From Comamonadaceae bacterium (GTDB lineage Bacteria > Pseudomonadota > Gammaproteobacteria > Burkholderiales > Burkholderiaceae_C), in the NCBI GenBank assembly GCA_027484575.1, contig JAIXSQ010000010.1, positions 1-64,000 on the forward strand: a stretch of 64,000 bases of DNA, read 5' to 3'. Shown piece by piece: positions 7,023-15,235 of the stretch. How positions within the stretch are numbered: position 1 is the stretch's first letter; the number at the start of each line of letters is the position of its first letter. The notes beneath the pieces were generated by a model, which saw only the letters and a list, made by a program, of their open reading frames with translations, was not told where the DNA came from and searched no databases. The position numbers and the translations under genes were made by a program.

Positions 7023-7982
7023 GTGACTGTCGACACGACGTCGAAGCTCCGGATTTTGCCCTCAAACCAGACCCCCCTCGGCGCGCTCCCGGCGCGCTTC
7101 CGCCGTCCCCGCGTGCTCGTCGTCGGCTGCGGCGACGTCGGCCTGCGCGTGGCCCGCGCCCTGCCGCCCCAGGTGCGCCTGCTGGCGCTGACCTCCTCGC
7201 CGCAACGCGTGCCCGAGTTGCGCGCCCGCGGCCTCGTGCCCCTGGTGGGCGACCTCGACGCGCCCGCCACGCTGGCCCGGCTGGCCGGCCTGGCCCAGCG
7301 CGTGGTGCACCTGGCCCCGCCGCCGGGGGAAGGCCGCTCCGCCTGGTGGCGCGATCCCCGCACCGACGCCCTGCTGCGGGCGCTGCGCCGGCGCGATGCG
7401 CCCGGCGTGCTGGTCTACGGCTCCACCACCGGCGTCTACGGCGACTGCGCCGGCGCACTGGTCGACGAGTCGCGGCCGGTGCGCCCGTCGACCCCGCGCG
7501 CCTGGCGTCGCGTGGACGCCGAGTCCCAGGTGCGCCGCCATGCCAGGCTGACCCGCACCCGCGCCAGCATCCTGCGCATCCCCGGCATCTACGCGCCCGA
7601 CCGCGCCGGCGGCACGCCGCGCGAGCGGCTGCTGCGCGGCACGCCGGTGCTGCGCGCCGAGGACGACGTCTACACCAACCACATCCACGCCGACGACCTG
7701 GCCCGCGCCCTGGTCGCGGCGCTGTGGCGTGGCCGGCCGCAGCGCGTGGTGCACGCCAGCGACGACACGGTGCTGAAGATGGGCGACTACATGGACCTCG
7801 CCGCCGACCTGTACGGCCTGCCGCGGCCACCGCGCGTGGCCCGGGATGCGGCGAAGGAGCAGCTGCCCCTGTCGCTCCTGAGCTTCATGGGCGAGTCGCG
7901 CCGGCTGGCCAACGCGCGGCTCAAGCGCGAGCTGCGGGTGCGTCTGGCGCACCCCACGGTCAGCACGGGCCTGCGCGGCTGA
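7023..7982 (+). CDS. NAD-dependent epimerase/dehydratase-family (extended SDR) protein
   Basis: A Rossmann fold opens with RVLVVGCGDVGLRVARAL, close to GxxGxxG, and the sequence continues with VVHLAPPPGEG and VYGSTTGVYGDCAG, then LRIPGIYAPDR and NHIHADDLARA. These are typical of the small atypical SDRs annotated as NAD(P)-dependent epimerases in proteobacteria (YeeZ-like). The active-site Tyr of YxxxK is not obvious, as in other YeeZ-like proteins. The start is uncertain: GTG 7023, TTG 7056 and GTG 7113 are all in frame, and none has a strong Shine-Dalgarno. Substrate is unknown. The gene is divergent to the flavin reductase. Confidence 0.8.
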   Translation: MTVDTTSKLRILPSNQTPLGALPARFRRPRVLVVGCGDVGLRVARALPPQVRLLALTSSPQRVPELRARGLVPLVGDLDAPATLARLAGLAQRVVHLAPPPGEGRSAWWRDPRTDALLRALRRRDAPGVLVYGSTTGVYGDCAGALVDESRPVRPSTPRAWRRVDAESQVRRHARLTRTRASILRIPGIYAPDRAGGTPRERLLRGTPVLRAEDDVYTNHIHADDLARALVAALWRGRPQRVVHASDDTVLKMGDYMDLAADLYGLPRPPRVARDAAKEQLPLSLLSFMGESRRLANARLKRELRVRLAHPTVSTGLRG

Positions 7983-8171
7983 TCCCGTCGCTGCACCCGG
8001 TGCGCGCCCCGGCGTGTCCGGGGTTGCATCGCCTGCAACCGATCGCTTCCGCGCGCGTGTTGCCGACACGGCCTGTCACGGCTGAAGCCGCTGCCGGTCC
8101 TTGCGTGGCGAGCTGGCATCGGTCCCGGCGCACCGGCCCGCAACCATGGTGTCTCCCCAGCGGAGTCCGCC

Positions 8172-9536
8172 ATGCCCCTTGCCCGCCTCGTTGCCATCCT
8201 GGTGTTCCTGGCCCTGTCCGCCTGTGGCGGAGGCGGGGGTGGTGGCGGCGGCGACGGCGCACCGGCGGGCGGCACCGGGTCGACCGCTGGCGCGGGTGGG
8301 GCCACCAGCCCCGCCGGGGCCGGCAACCCGGCGGCGGGCACACCCGCCGACGGCGGTCCGGCGGCATCGGCGGTCGCACCACTGGGCGCCTTCGGCCCCG
8401 TGACCCTGGCGCAGCTGGGCAGCGCCCAGGCCAGCACCGCCCCGGCCGTGGCGCGGCTGCCGCAGGGCGGCCTGGCCGTGGCCTGGCTGCAGGGGGACAC
8501 GCTGCTGCTCCAATGGCTCGACGCGGCCGGCAACCGCATGGGGGGCGTGCAGACCGTGGCCACCACGCCGCTGGGCCGCCCGCTGTTCGACCTGGCGGCG
8601 CTGGCCGGCGGTGACGTCGTGGTGGCCTGGGCGGTGTCCACCCTGCGGGCGTTCACGCCGGCAGCCACCACCATCACCGTCTCGCAGCAGCGGTTCGCGC
8701 CCGACGGCACGCCGCGCGGCGGCCCGCAGCCGGTGGATGCGCAGCTGTACTGGTCCGTGTCCGACCGGCTGGTCGTGCGGGCGCTGGCCGACGGTGGCCA
8801 TGCGGTCGGCTGGACCGCGGCGGCCAACCGCAGCGAGCCGGCCCGGGCGCTGGTGCACCGCTTCGCCCCCGGCGCCAGCTCCGGGGGCAGCACCGTGCGC
8901 GTGGGCAGCGCCAACGTGCCGCAGGGCGAGCTGTGCCTCGCGCCGCTGGCCGCGGGCGCCTTGGCCGTCGCCTGGACACAGGCCGACGCCACCGGTGCCG
9001 CCACGGCCGTCACGCAGACGCTCGACGCCGCCGGGCGTGCGCAGGGCAACGAACGCCTGCTCGCGGAGGTCGTCACCCCCATGGCCGGCACCGGGCTGGG
9101 CCTGCGCTGTGCGCCTGCGGGCGGCACCCGGGTCGTGCTGGGCTGGCGCTCGCCCGGCCTGCGGGCCAGCTGGGCCGTGGACGACGCCGACGGCAGCCGG
9201 CTGTCCCCCATCGCCAGCACCGGCCCGGCCGATGACCTGCAGCTCGTCGACGTGGGCAGCGCCGGCTTCGCACGCGTGACGCAGTTCATCGACAGCAACC
9301 CGGTGACGGCCAGGTCGCGGCTGGGCACGCAGGCCTTCGCCCCCGACGGCACGCCGGCCGGGCCGCCCGTGGCCCTGGACGACTGGCTGATCGTCGGCCT
9401 CGATCCGGCGACCGGCATCCCCGGGCCCGATGCCCCGCGCGCCTTCGCCGTGGCCGGGGGCCCCGACGGGCGGCTGGCCATCGTGCGCCACGTGTCCACG
9501 CCTGGCGGGGTGGTGCTGCAGGTGCTGGCGCGCTGA
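8172..9536 (+). CDS. Secreted repeat lipoprotein, function unknown
   Basis: The 454-residue product has a lipoprotein signal peptide, [18 protein letters not shown], with the lipobox ending at Cys18, followed at once by a run of nine glycines and a Gly/Ala/Thr-rich linker to about residue 75. The rest contains at least four diverged repeats built around the pattern L-x-x-G-x-x-x-V-A-W ([34 protein letters not shown]), suggesting a beta-propeller-like fold. It is probably anchored in the outer membrane. I do not recognise a catalytic motif or a named family. It stands alone between the epimerase gene and argB. Confidence 0.75.
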   Translation: MPLARLVAILVFLALSACGGGGGGGGGDGAPAGGTGSTAGAGGATSPAGAGNPAAGTPADGGPAASAVAPLGAFGPVTLAQLGSAQASTAPAVARLPQGGLAVAWLQGDTLLLQWLDAAGNRMGGVQTVATTPLGRPLFDLAALAGGDVVVAWAVSTLRAFTPAATTITVSQQRFAPDGTPRGGPQPVDAQLYWSVSDRLVVRALADGGHAVGWTAAANRSEPARALVHRFAPGASSGGSTVRVGSANVPQGELCLAPLAAGALAVAWTQADATGAATAVTQTLDAAGRAQGNERLLAEVVTPMAGTGLGLRCAPAGGTRVVLGWRSPGLRASWAVDDADGSRLSPIASTGPADDLQLVDVGSAGFARVTQFIDSNPVTARSRLGTQAFAPDGTPAGPPVALDDWLIVGLDPATGIPGPDAPRAFAVAGGPDGRLAIVRHVSTPGGVVLQVLAR

Positions 9537-9624
9537 CCGCGGCTGGCGGCGCGATGGCGGCGGGGCGTCCGGCCGCGCTGCGGTGCTGATGCACAATCCG
9601 CGCTCTTTCCCCGCGTCCCCCGCC

Positions 9625-10515
9625 ATGCCCGACACCCCCCAGATCGCTCCGCGTGACAAGGCCGAGATCCTGGCCCAGGCGCTGCCGTACATCCGCAAGT
9701 TCCATGGCAAGACCATGGTGATCAAGTACGGCGGCAACGCCATGACCGACCCCGAGCTGCAGGCCGACTTCGCCGAGGACATCGTGCTGCTCAAGCTGGT
9801 GGGCATGAACCCGGTCGTGGTGCACGGCGGCGGCCCGCAGATCGAGCAGGCGCTCAACCGCCTGGGCAAGAAGGGCGAGTTCATCCAGGGCATGCGCGTG
9901 ACCGACGCCGAGACCATGGAGGTCGTCGAGTGGGTGCTCGCCGGCGAGGTGCAGCAGGACATCGTGGGCCTGATCAACCAGGCCGGTGGCAAGGCCGTGG
10001 GCCTGACCGGCCGCGACGGCGGCATGATCCGCGCGCGCAAGCTCAAGATGGTCGACGCCAAGGACCCGACGAAGGAGCACGACGTGGGCCAGGTCGGCGA
10101 CATCGTCACCATCGATCCCTCGGTGGTGAAGGCGCTGCAGGACGACCAGTTCATCCCGGTCATCAGCCCGATCGGCTTCGGCGACAGCAACGAGAGCTAC
10201 AACATCAACGCCGACGTGGTGGCCAGCAAGCTCGCCACGGTGCTCAAGGCCGAGAAGCTGGTGCTGCTGACCAACACCCCCGGCGTGCTGGACAAGACCG
10301 GCCAGCTGCTGACCGACCTGAGCGCGCGCGAGATCGATGCGCTGTTCGAGGACGGCACCATCTCGGGCGGCATGCTGCCCAAGATCAGCGGCGCGCTCGA
10401 CGCGGCCAAGAGCGGCGTCAATTCGGTGCACATCATCGACGGCCGCGTGCCCCATGCCATGCTCCTGGAGATCCTCACCGAGCAGGCCTTCGGCACCATG
10501 ATCCGAAGCAAGTGA
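9625..10515 (+). CDS. argB: Acetylglutamate kinase
   Basis: ArgB phosphorylates N-acetylglutamate, the second step of arginine synthesis. The 296-residue protein shows the amino-acid-kinase landmarks: [12 protein letters not shown] near residue 29 (ATP-binding Lys and glycine loop), [15 protein letters not shown] (substrate loop), [15 protein letters not shown] and [11 protein letters not shown]. The N-terminal extension with helix [16 protein letters not shown] is that of arginine-sensitive hexameric enzymes, so feedback inhibition by arginine is likely. The ATG at 9625 is chosen; the frame is open further upstream, but homology begins here. No other arg gene is nearby. A GC-rich repeat follows. 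Confidence 0.96.
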   Translation: MPDTPQIAPRDKAEILAQALPYIRKFHGKTMVIKYGGNAMTDPELQADFAEDIVLLKLVGMNPVVVHGGGPQIEQALNRLGKKGEFIQGMRVTDAETMEVVEWVLAGEVQQDIVGLINQAGGKAVGLTGRDGGMIRARKLKMVDAKDPTKEHDVGQVGDIVTIDPSVVKALQDDQFIPVISPIGFGDSNESYNINADVVASKLATVLKAEKLVLLTNTPGVLDKTGQLLTDLSAREIDALFEDGTISGGMLPKISGALDAAKSGVNSVHIIDGRVPHAMLLEILTEQAFGTMIRSK

Positions 10516-10612
10516 TCCCCCCCGTTGCGCCTTCGGCGCTCCCCCCCGGGGGGCGCGACCTGCGGCCCGGCCAAGCCGGTTCCGCGCTCGCTGCCGGCCT
10601 CGGCCGCTGAGG
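10516..10612. repeat. GC-rich intergenic element with two hairpins
   Basis: The gap behind argB holds TTGCGCCTTCGGCGC (self-complementary GCGCC/GGCGC around TTC), a CCCCCCCGGGGGG palindrome near 10544-10556, then GCGGCCCGGCCAAGCCGG with a further GGC/GCC hairpin. Comparable C7G6-type blocks recur between genes in Comamonadaceae genomes in my recollection. It may act as a terminator or RNA-stability element. Confidence 0.45.
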
Positions 10613-10638
10613 CGCGAGGCGCATGCCCTGGAGCTGAG

Positions 10639-11343
10639 ATGCGGTTGTTGTTGGTCGAAGACGACGTGATGGTCGCCAGCGGCATCAAGCTGGGCCTGTC
10701 CGATGCCGGCTATGCGGTCGACTGGGTCGGCAGCGCCGAGCGGGCCGAAGAGGTGCTGCGCACCGAGCTGTTCGACGCCGCCATCATCGACATCGGGCTG
10801 CCCAACATGGACGGCCTGGAGCTCACGCGCCGGCTGCGCCGGCCGGAGATGGCCAGCCAGAAGATGCCGGTGCTGATCCTGACCGCGCGCGACGCGCTGC
10901 AGGACCGGGTGCAGGGCCTGGACCTGGGCGCCGACGACTACATGGTCAAGCCCTACGAGCTGCCCGAGCTGCTGGCGCGCCTGCGCGCGCTGCTGCGCCG
11001 CTCGCAGGCGGCCACCAGCGCCGTGCTCAGCTTCGGGCCGGTGGAGCTCGACACCGCCAACCGCCGCGCCAGCGCGGCGCGGGCCGGCGGCGGCTCGGTC
11101 GCCATCGACCTGGGCCCGCGCGAGTGGACCGTGCTCGAGTACCTGCTGATGCACGCGCCCAAGCCCGCCAGCAAGGAGAAGCTGCTGCAGGCGCTCACCG
11201 GCTGGGACAAGGAGATCACGCCCAACGCGGTCGAGGTCTACATCTCGCGGCTGCGCGCCAAGCTCGAGCCGCACGGCGTGGCGCTGCGCTCGATCCGCGG
11301 CTTCGGCTACCGGCTGGAGCTGCAGGACCCGCCGCAGCCGTGA
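10639..11343 (+). CDS. OmpR/TctD-type response regulator
   Basis: The 234-residue protein has a receiver domain (acidic pocket VEDD at residues 6-9, phosphorylation site D51 in IIDIGLP, K104 in MVKPYE) and a C-terminal winged-helix DNA-binding domain (PREWTVLEYLLMHAPKPASK, then VEVYISRLRAKLE and GFGYRLE). It is a phosphorylation-controlled transcription factor. Its stop overlaps the start of the sensor kinase gene by one base (TGATG at 11341-11345), so the pair is coupled. The closest groups by layout are TctD and QseB regulators. No target gene is evident next to it. Confidence 0.92.
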   Translation: MRLLLVEDDVMVASGIKLGLSDAGYAVDWVGSAERAEEVLRTELFDAAIIDIGLPNMDGLELTRRLRRPEMASQKMPVLILTARDALQDRVQGLDLGADDYMVKPYELPELLARLRALLRRSQAATSAVLSFGPVELDTANRRASAARAGGGSVAIDLGPREWTVLEYLLMHAPKPASKEKLLQALTGWDKEITPNAVEVYISRLRAKLEPHGVALRSIRGFGYRLELQDPPQP

Positions 11344-12794
11344 TGTTCCTGCGGCCGCCCGCCACGCGGCCGCGGCCGCCGTCCGCACGCCGCCTGCGCG
11401 TGCTGTCGGGCCTGCGCACCCGGCTGCTGGTGATGCTGCTGGTGCCGCTGGTGCTGCTCAGCCTGGGCAACGCCTGGTTCGACTACCGCTCGGCCGACAA
11501 CGTCGCGGTGCAGCAGGACCGCCGCCTGGGCGCGCTGATCCCGCTGCTGGCCGACTCGGTCGTGCCCGCTGCCGCCGGCCCGGCCGAGGTGCCGGCCCTG
11601 CTGCTGGCGCCGCCGGTGGCCGAGTTCCTCAAGGACCGCGGCAGCTACGCCGCCTTCGCCATCACCGACGTCGACGGCCGCCTGCTGCACGGCGACCAGT
11701 GGCTGGCCGGGCTCGCCCCCGCCGACGCCGAACTGGAGCTGCACAGCGAGGAGCATGTGGGCGCGACCTGGCGCATCGCCCGCCAGCGCCAGGCCACGGT
11801 GGCCGGCGAGCTGGTGGTGGCGGTGGCCGACGGCTCCGACGCGCGGCAACAGTGGGCGCGGTCGATCCTGCTGAAGGTGCTGCTGCCCAACCTGGTGCTG
11901 ATCGGCGCCGCAGCCTTCACCATCGGCTGGGCCATCGAGCGGGCGCTGCGGCCGCTGCTGCAACTGAAGGAGGCGGTCGAGAAGCGCTCGCCGCGCGACC
12001 TGTCGCCGCTGGACGAGCAGGCCACGCCCGAGGAGGTGCGGCCGCTGGTCGAGTCGCTCAACCGGCTGTTCGCGCTGGTGAACGCGCAGGCCGAGGGCCA
12101 GCGCCGCTTCGTCGCCGATGCGGCCCACCAGCTGCGCACGCCGCTGGCGGCGCTGCAGGCGCAGGTGGAGGCCTGGGCCCAGGCGGCCGGCCTGCCCGGT
12201 GCGGGCGGCCAGCTGGCGCTGACGTCCGAGCAGGTGCACAAGCTGCGGTCCGCCACGCGCCGCACCTCGCAGCTGGCGCACCAGCTGCTCGCGCTGTCGC
12301 GCGCCGACACCACCATGGAGGCGCAGGCCCGCCAGCCGGTCGAGCTGCGCGCGCTGGCCGAGGACATCCTCGAGGTGCACCTGGACGCCGCCACCGCCAA
12401 GCGGATCGACCTGGGCCTGGACGTGCGGCCGGCCACGGTGCCCGGCCATGCCTGGCTGTTGCGCGAGCTGGTCTCCAACCTGGTCGACAACGCGGTGCGC
12501 TACACCCCCCCGGGCGGCACCGTCACGCTGCGCTGCCAGCCGCTGGACGGCGGCGCGCTGCTGGAGGTCGAGGACGACGGCCCGGGCGTGCCGCCCACCG
12601 AGCGCGACCGGGTGCTCGAGCGCTTCTACCGGGTGCAGGGCACGGCCGGCGAGGGCACCGGCCTGGGCCTGGCCATCGCGCAGGAGATCGCCCGCGTGCA
12701 CCGCAGCCGCCTGGTGCTGGGCGAGGGCGCCGGCGGCCGTGGCCTGCGCGTGACCGTGCAGCTGCCGGGGCCCGACCAGGAGCCGTTGTTGTAA
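11343..12794 (+). CDS. TctE-type sensor histidine kinase
   Basis: The 483-residue membrane kinase has an N-terminal transmembrane helix (LLVMLLVPLVLLSLGNAWF), a periplasmic sensor segment of about 115 residues like the 2CSK_N domain of TctE kinases (starting DYRSADNVAVQQDRRL), and a second helix near residues 178-200. A HisKA domain with FVADAAHQLRTPLAAL (phospho-acceptor H262) and an ATPase domain with LVSNLVDNAVRYTPPGG, DDGPGVP and GTGLGLAIA follow. It should phosphorylate the regulator encoded just upstream. TctE kinases often sense carboxylates, but the ligand here is unknown. The ATG at 11343 overlaps the regulator's stop. Confidence 0.92.
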   Translation: MFLRPPATRPRPPSARRLRVLSGLRTRLLVMLLVPLVLLSLGNAWFDYRSADNVAVQQDRRLGALIPLLADSVVPAAAGPAEVPALLLAPPVAEFLKDRGSYAAFAITDVDGRLLHGDQWLAGLAPADAELELHSEEHVGATWRIARQRQATVAGELVVAVADGSDARQQWARSILLKVLLPNLVLIGAAAFTIGWAIERALRPLLQLKEAVEKRSPRDLSPLDEQATPEEVRPLVESLNRLFALVNAQAEGQRRFVADAAHQLRTPLAALQAQVEAWAQAAGLPGAGGQLALTSEQVHKLRSATRRTSQLAHQLLALSRADTTMEAQARQPVELRALAEDILEVHLDAATAKRIDLGLDVRPATVPGHAWLLRELVSNLVDNAVRYTPPGGTVTLRCQPLDGGALLEVEDDGPGVPPTERDRVLERFYRVQGTAGEGTGLGLAIAQEIARVHRSRLVLGEGAGGRGLRVTVQLPGPDQEPLL

Positions 12795-12898
12795 GCGCGC
12801 ACTTGGCCCTGCGGGCGCATGGCGCCGCAGGGTCTTGCGGCCGGGCTGGCGCAGGCCCTGTGCGAGAATGGTCCGCAGCCCATCCATTGCCCGACGCC

Positions 12899-13561
12899 AT
12901 GTCCGACGTCCCGCTCAGCTCCCCCGACGCTCCCACGGCCGACGACGCCGCCGCGCCGGCCCGCCGCCAGCGCCCCAAGCCGGGCGAGCGGCGCGTGCAG
13001 ATCCTGCAGGCGCTGGCCCAGATGCTCGAGCAGCCGGGCGCCGAGCGCATCACCACCGCCGCGCTGGCCGGGCGCTTGGACGTCAGCGAGGCGGCGCTCT
13101 ACCGCCACTTCGCCAGCAAGGCCCAGATGTTCGAGGGCCTGATCGACTTCATCGAGCAGAGCGTCTTCACCCTGGTCAACCAGGTGCAGGAGCGCGCCGC
13201 GGCCGACCCGGCCGGCGAGTCCGGCGCCCGCCAGGCCGCGCGCATCGTCACGCTGCTGGTGCAGTTCGCCGAGAAGAACCCCGGCATGACCCGCGTGATG
13301 GTGGGCGATGCCCTGGTCTACGAGAACGAGCGCCTGCAGGCGCGCATGAACCAGTTCTTCGACAAGATCGAGTCGGCCCTGCGCCAGTGCCTGCGCGGCG
13401 CGGCCGATGCCGCCGGCTCGGCCACGCCCACCGTCGACGCCACCGTGCGTGCCGGCCTGCTCACCGCCTTCGTGGCCGGCCGCCTGCAGCGCTACGCCCG
13501 CTCGGGCTTCCGGCGCAGCCCGTCCGAGCACCTCGAGTCCAGCCTCGCGCTGATCCTCTGA
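12899..13561 (+). CDS. slmA: TetR-family nucleoid occlusion factor SlmA-like
   Basis: The 220-residue protein begins with a disordered Pro/Ala tail, then RRQRPKPGERRVQILQALAQ and a TetR helix-turn-helix (TTAALAGRLDVSEAALYRHF, about residues 58-80). It has the SlmA-like features ASKAQMFEGLIDFIEQSVF and MVGDALVYENERL. SlmA binds specific chromosomal sites and blocks FtsZ assembly over the nucleoid. Family membership is clear by resemblance, but the cell-division role is inferred from homologues. It stands alone between the sensor kinase and pdeM. GAGAAT about 30 bases before the ATG may be a -10 element. Confidence 0.82.
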   Translation: MSDVPLSSPDAPTADDAAAPARRQRPKPGERRVQILQALAQMLEQPGAERITTAALAGRLDVSEAALYRHFASKAQMFEGLIDFIEQSVFTLVNQVQERAAADPAGESGARQAARIVTLLVQFAEKNPGMTRVMVGDALVYENERLQARMNQFFDKIESALRQCLRGAADAAGSATPTVDATVRAGLLTAFVAGRLQRYARSGFRRSPSEHLESSLALIL

Positions 13562-13608
13562 GCCGCTGCTGATCCGCGGCGGCATGCGGCCGCCGTCCTG
13601 CCGTTCCC

Positions 13609-14259
13609 ATGCTGTCCACCACGCTCGCCGGCGAGGCCGTGCACCTGCTGCCCTGCGGTGCGCTGCACCTGCCCGCGCACGACGCGCTGCTGGTGGCCGA
13701 CGCGCATTTCGGCAAGGCGCAGAGCTTCCGGCGCCTGGGCGTGCCGGTGCCCGAGGGCACCACCCAGGCCACGCTGGCCGCACTCGACGGTGCGCTGGCC
13801 GCCACCGGCGCGCGCCGGCTGGTCGTGCTGGGCGACTTCCTGCATTCGCGCCGCGCCCACGCGCCGGCGGTGCTCGATGCGCTGGCCGGCTGGCGCACCC
13901 GCCACGACGCGCTCGCGGTCACGCTGGTGCGCGGCAACCACGACGACCGCGCGGGCGACCCGCCCGCGGCCCTGCGCATCGACGTGGTCGACGAGCCGTG
14001 GACGCTCGGCCCGTTCGCGCTGTGCCACCACCCGCAGCCCCGCGCCGCCGGCTACGTGCTCGCCGGCCACTGGCATCCCTGCGTGCGCCTGCACGGCCGC
14101 GCCTACGACCGCCTGCGGCTGCCGTGCTTCTGGTTCGGCGGGCAGGTGGGCGTGCTGCCGGCCTACGGCAGCTTCACGGGCATGCACCCCATCGAGCGCG
14201 CGCCCGGCGACCGCGTCTACGCCCTGGCCGACGGCCGCGTGGTCGCCATTCCCGGCTGA
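13609..14259 (+). CDS. pdeM: Ligase-associated DNA-damage-response phosphoesterase PdeM
   Basis: This 216-residue metallophosphoesterase has the calcineurin-like metal motifs in order: VADAHFGKAQS (residues about 27-37), VVLGDFLHSRRAHAP, VRGNHDD and VLAGHWHPCVRLHGR. The DAHFGK and GDFLHS variants distinguish the PdeM group, usually encoded with a Lhr-like helicase and an ATP-dependent DNA ligase. Those partners are not next to it here, so the gene is an orphan in this window. The biochemical substrate (nucleic-acid phosphodiester) is inferred. The ATG at 13609 opens the first predicted strand. Confidence 0.88.
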   Translation: MLSTTLAGEAVHLLPCGALHLPAHDALLVADAHFGKAQSFRRLGVPVPEGTTQATLAALDGALAATGARRLVVLGDFLHSRRAHAPAVLDALAGWRTRHDALAVTLVRGNHDDRAGDPPAALRIDVVDEPWTLGPFALCHHPQPRAAGYVLAGHWHPCVRLHGRAYDRLRLPCFWFGGQVGVLPAYGSFTGMHPIERAPGDRVYALADGRVVAIPG

Positions 14260-14286
14260 GCCGGGGCCCGTCTCCCCGTCCGCCCG

Positions 14287-14371
14287 CTCGTCGTCCCGGC
14301 CCCCGGCCCGTCGTCCCGACCCCCTCGTCATCCCGGCCCCCCTCGTCATCCCGGCGAAGGCCGGGATCCAG
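14287..14371 (+). repeat. Degenerate tandem array ending in a REP-like palindrome
   Basis: Four imperfect direct copies of a unit like CGTCRTCCCGGCCCC, spaced about 17 bases, lead into a complete REP-like hairpin at 14344-14371 (CGTCATCCCGGCGAAGGCCG, then GGATCCAG). The last unit resembles the elements at 58035-58062 and 54693-54721, so the array looks like a REP whose 5' part has multiplied. Confidence 0.7.
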
Positions 14372-14464
14372 TGACTTCCACGGCGCCCCCATGCGCACCG
14401 CACCGTCACGCCTTCCCGGCCCCGACCGACCCGGTGCGCCCGCGCGCCTGCCCACACTGCCGGC

Positions 14465-15235
14465 ATGCAGCGCTTCCACGACAAGGTCGCCATCGTCACC
14501 GGCGCAGGGTCCGGCATCGGCGAGGGCATCGCCCGCCGCTTCGCCGCCGAGGGCGCCCGCGTGGTGCTCGCGGGCCGCACCCGCGACAAGCTCGCGCGCG
14601 TGGCCGCCGACCTGGATCCGCAGCGCACCCTGGTGCACCCCACCGACGTGGCCGACTTCGCCCAGGTGCAGGCGCTCGTCGACGCCACCATCGCCCGCTT
14701 CGGCCGGCTGGACGTGCTGGTCAACAACGCCGGCGTGGCGGCCGAGGGCCGGGTCACGCAGGCCAGCCTGCAGGACTGGGACCGGGTGATGTCCACCAAC
14801 GCCGGCGGTGTGTTCCACGGCTGCCGCGCGGCCATGCCGCACCTGGTCGCCACGCGCGGCTGCATCGTCAACATGGCCTCGGTGTCGGGGATGGGCGGCG
14901 ACTGGAGCCTGTCGTTCTACAACGCCAGCAAGGGCGCGATCATCAACTTCACCCGCGCGCTGGCGCTGGACCACGGCAAGGACGGCGTGCGGGTCAACTG
15001 CGTGGCGCCCAGCTTCACGCTGACGCCGATGACCGAGGACATGCAGCAGGACCCGAAGATCCTGGCCGCCTTCCGTGAACGCATGCCGCTGGGCCGGCCG
15101 GCCACGCCGGCCGACGTGGCCGGCGCCGTGGCCTTCCTGGCCAGCGACGATGCCGCGATGGTCACCGGCGTGTGCCTGCCCGTCGATGGCGGCGTGACCG
15201 CCTCGAACGGCCAGCCGCGCATGGACGGCAGCTAG
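14465..15235 (+). CDS. SDR-family oxidoreductase
   Basis: A classical 256-residue short-chain dehydrogenase: TGAGSGIG cofactor loop near residue 12, NNAG at about 87-90 (VNNAGVAAEG), catalytic Ser in NMASVSG and the YNASKGA Tyr/Lys pair, then LPVDGGVTA at the end. It uses NAD(P)H to oxidise or reduce an unknown alcohol or ketone; an Arg in the strand-2 loop (LAGRTRDK) hints at NADP. CACACT at 14453-14458 lies exactly seven bases before the ATG, so the mRNA may be leaderless. Its TAG stop shares the four bases CTAG with the stop of the convergent kinase gene. Confidence 0.9.
   Translation: MQRFHDKVAIVTGAGSGIGEGIARRFAAEGARVVLAGRTRDKLARVAADLDPQRTLVHPTDVADFAQVQALVDATIARFGRLDVLVNNAGVAAEGRVTQASLQDWDRVMSTNAGGVFHGCRAAMPHLVATRGCIVNMASVSGMGGDWSLSFYNASKGAIINFTRALALDHGKDGVRVNCVAPSFTLTPMTEDMQQDPKILAAFRERMPLGRPATPADVAGAVAFLASDDAAMVTGVCLPVDGGVTASNGQPRMDGS

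Noticed and set aside
8222..8260. Polyglycine tract as a simple-sequence contingency locus
   Set aside because: The tract mixes GGC, GGA, GGG and GGT codons, so slippage is unlikely to be frequent; kept only as a feature of the lipoprotein.
8076..10190. Minus-strand open frame of about 700 codons opposite the lipoprotein and argB
   Set aside because: It is antisense to argB, whose motifs are unambiguous, and shows no domain or ribosome site.
14287..14371. Tandem repeats taken at first for a short CRISPR array
   Set aside because: Units are imperfect, about 17 bases apart with no unique spacers, and no cas gene is present; they match a REP-like palindrome.
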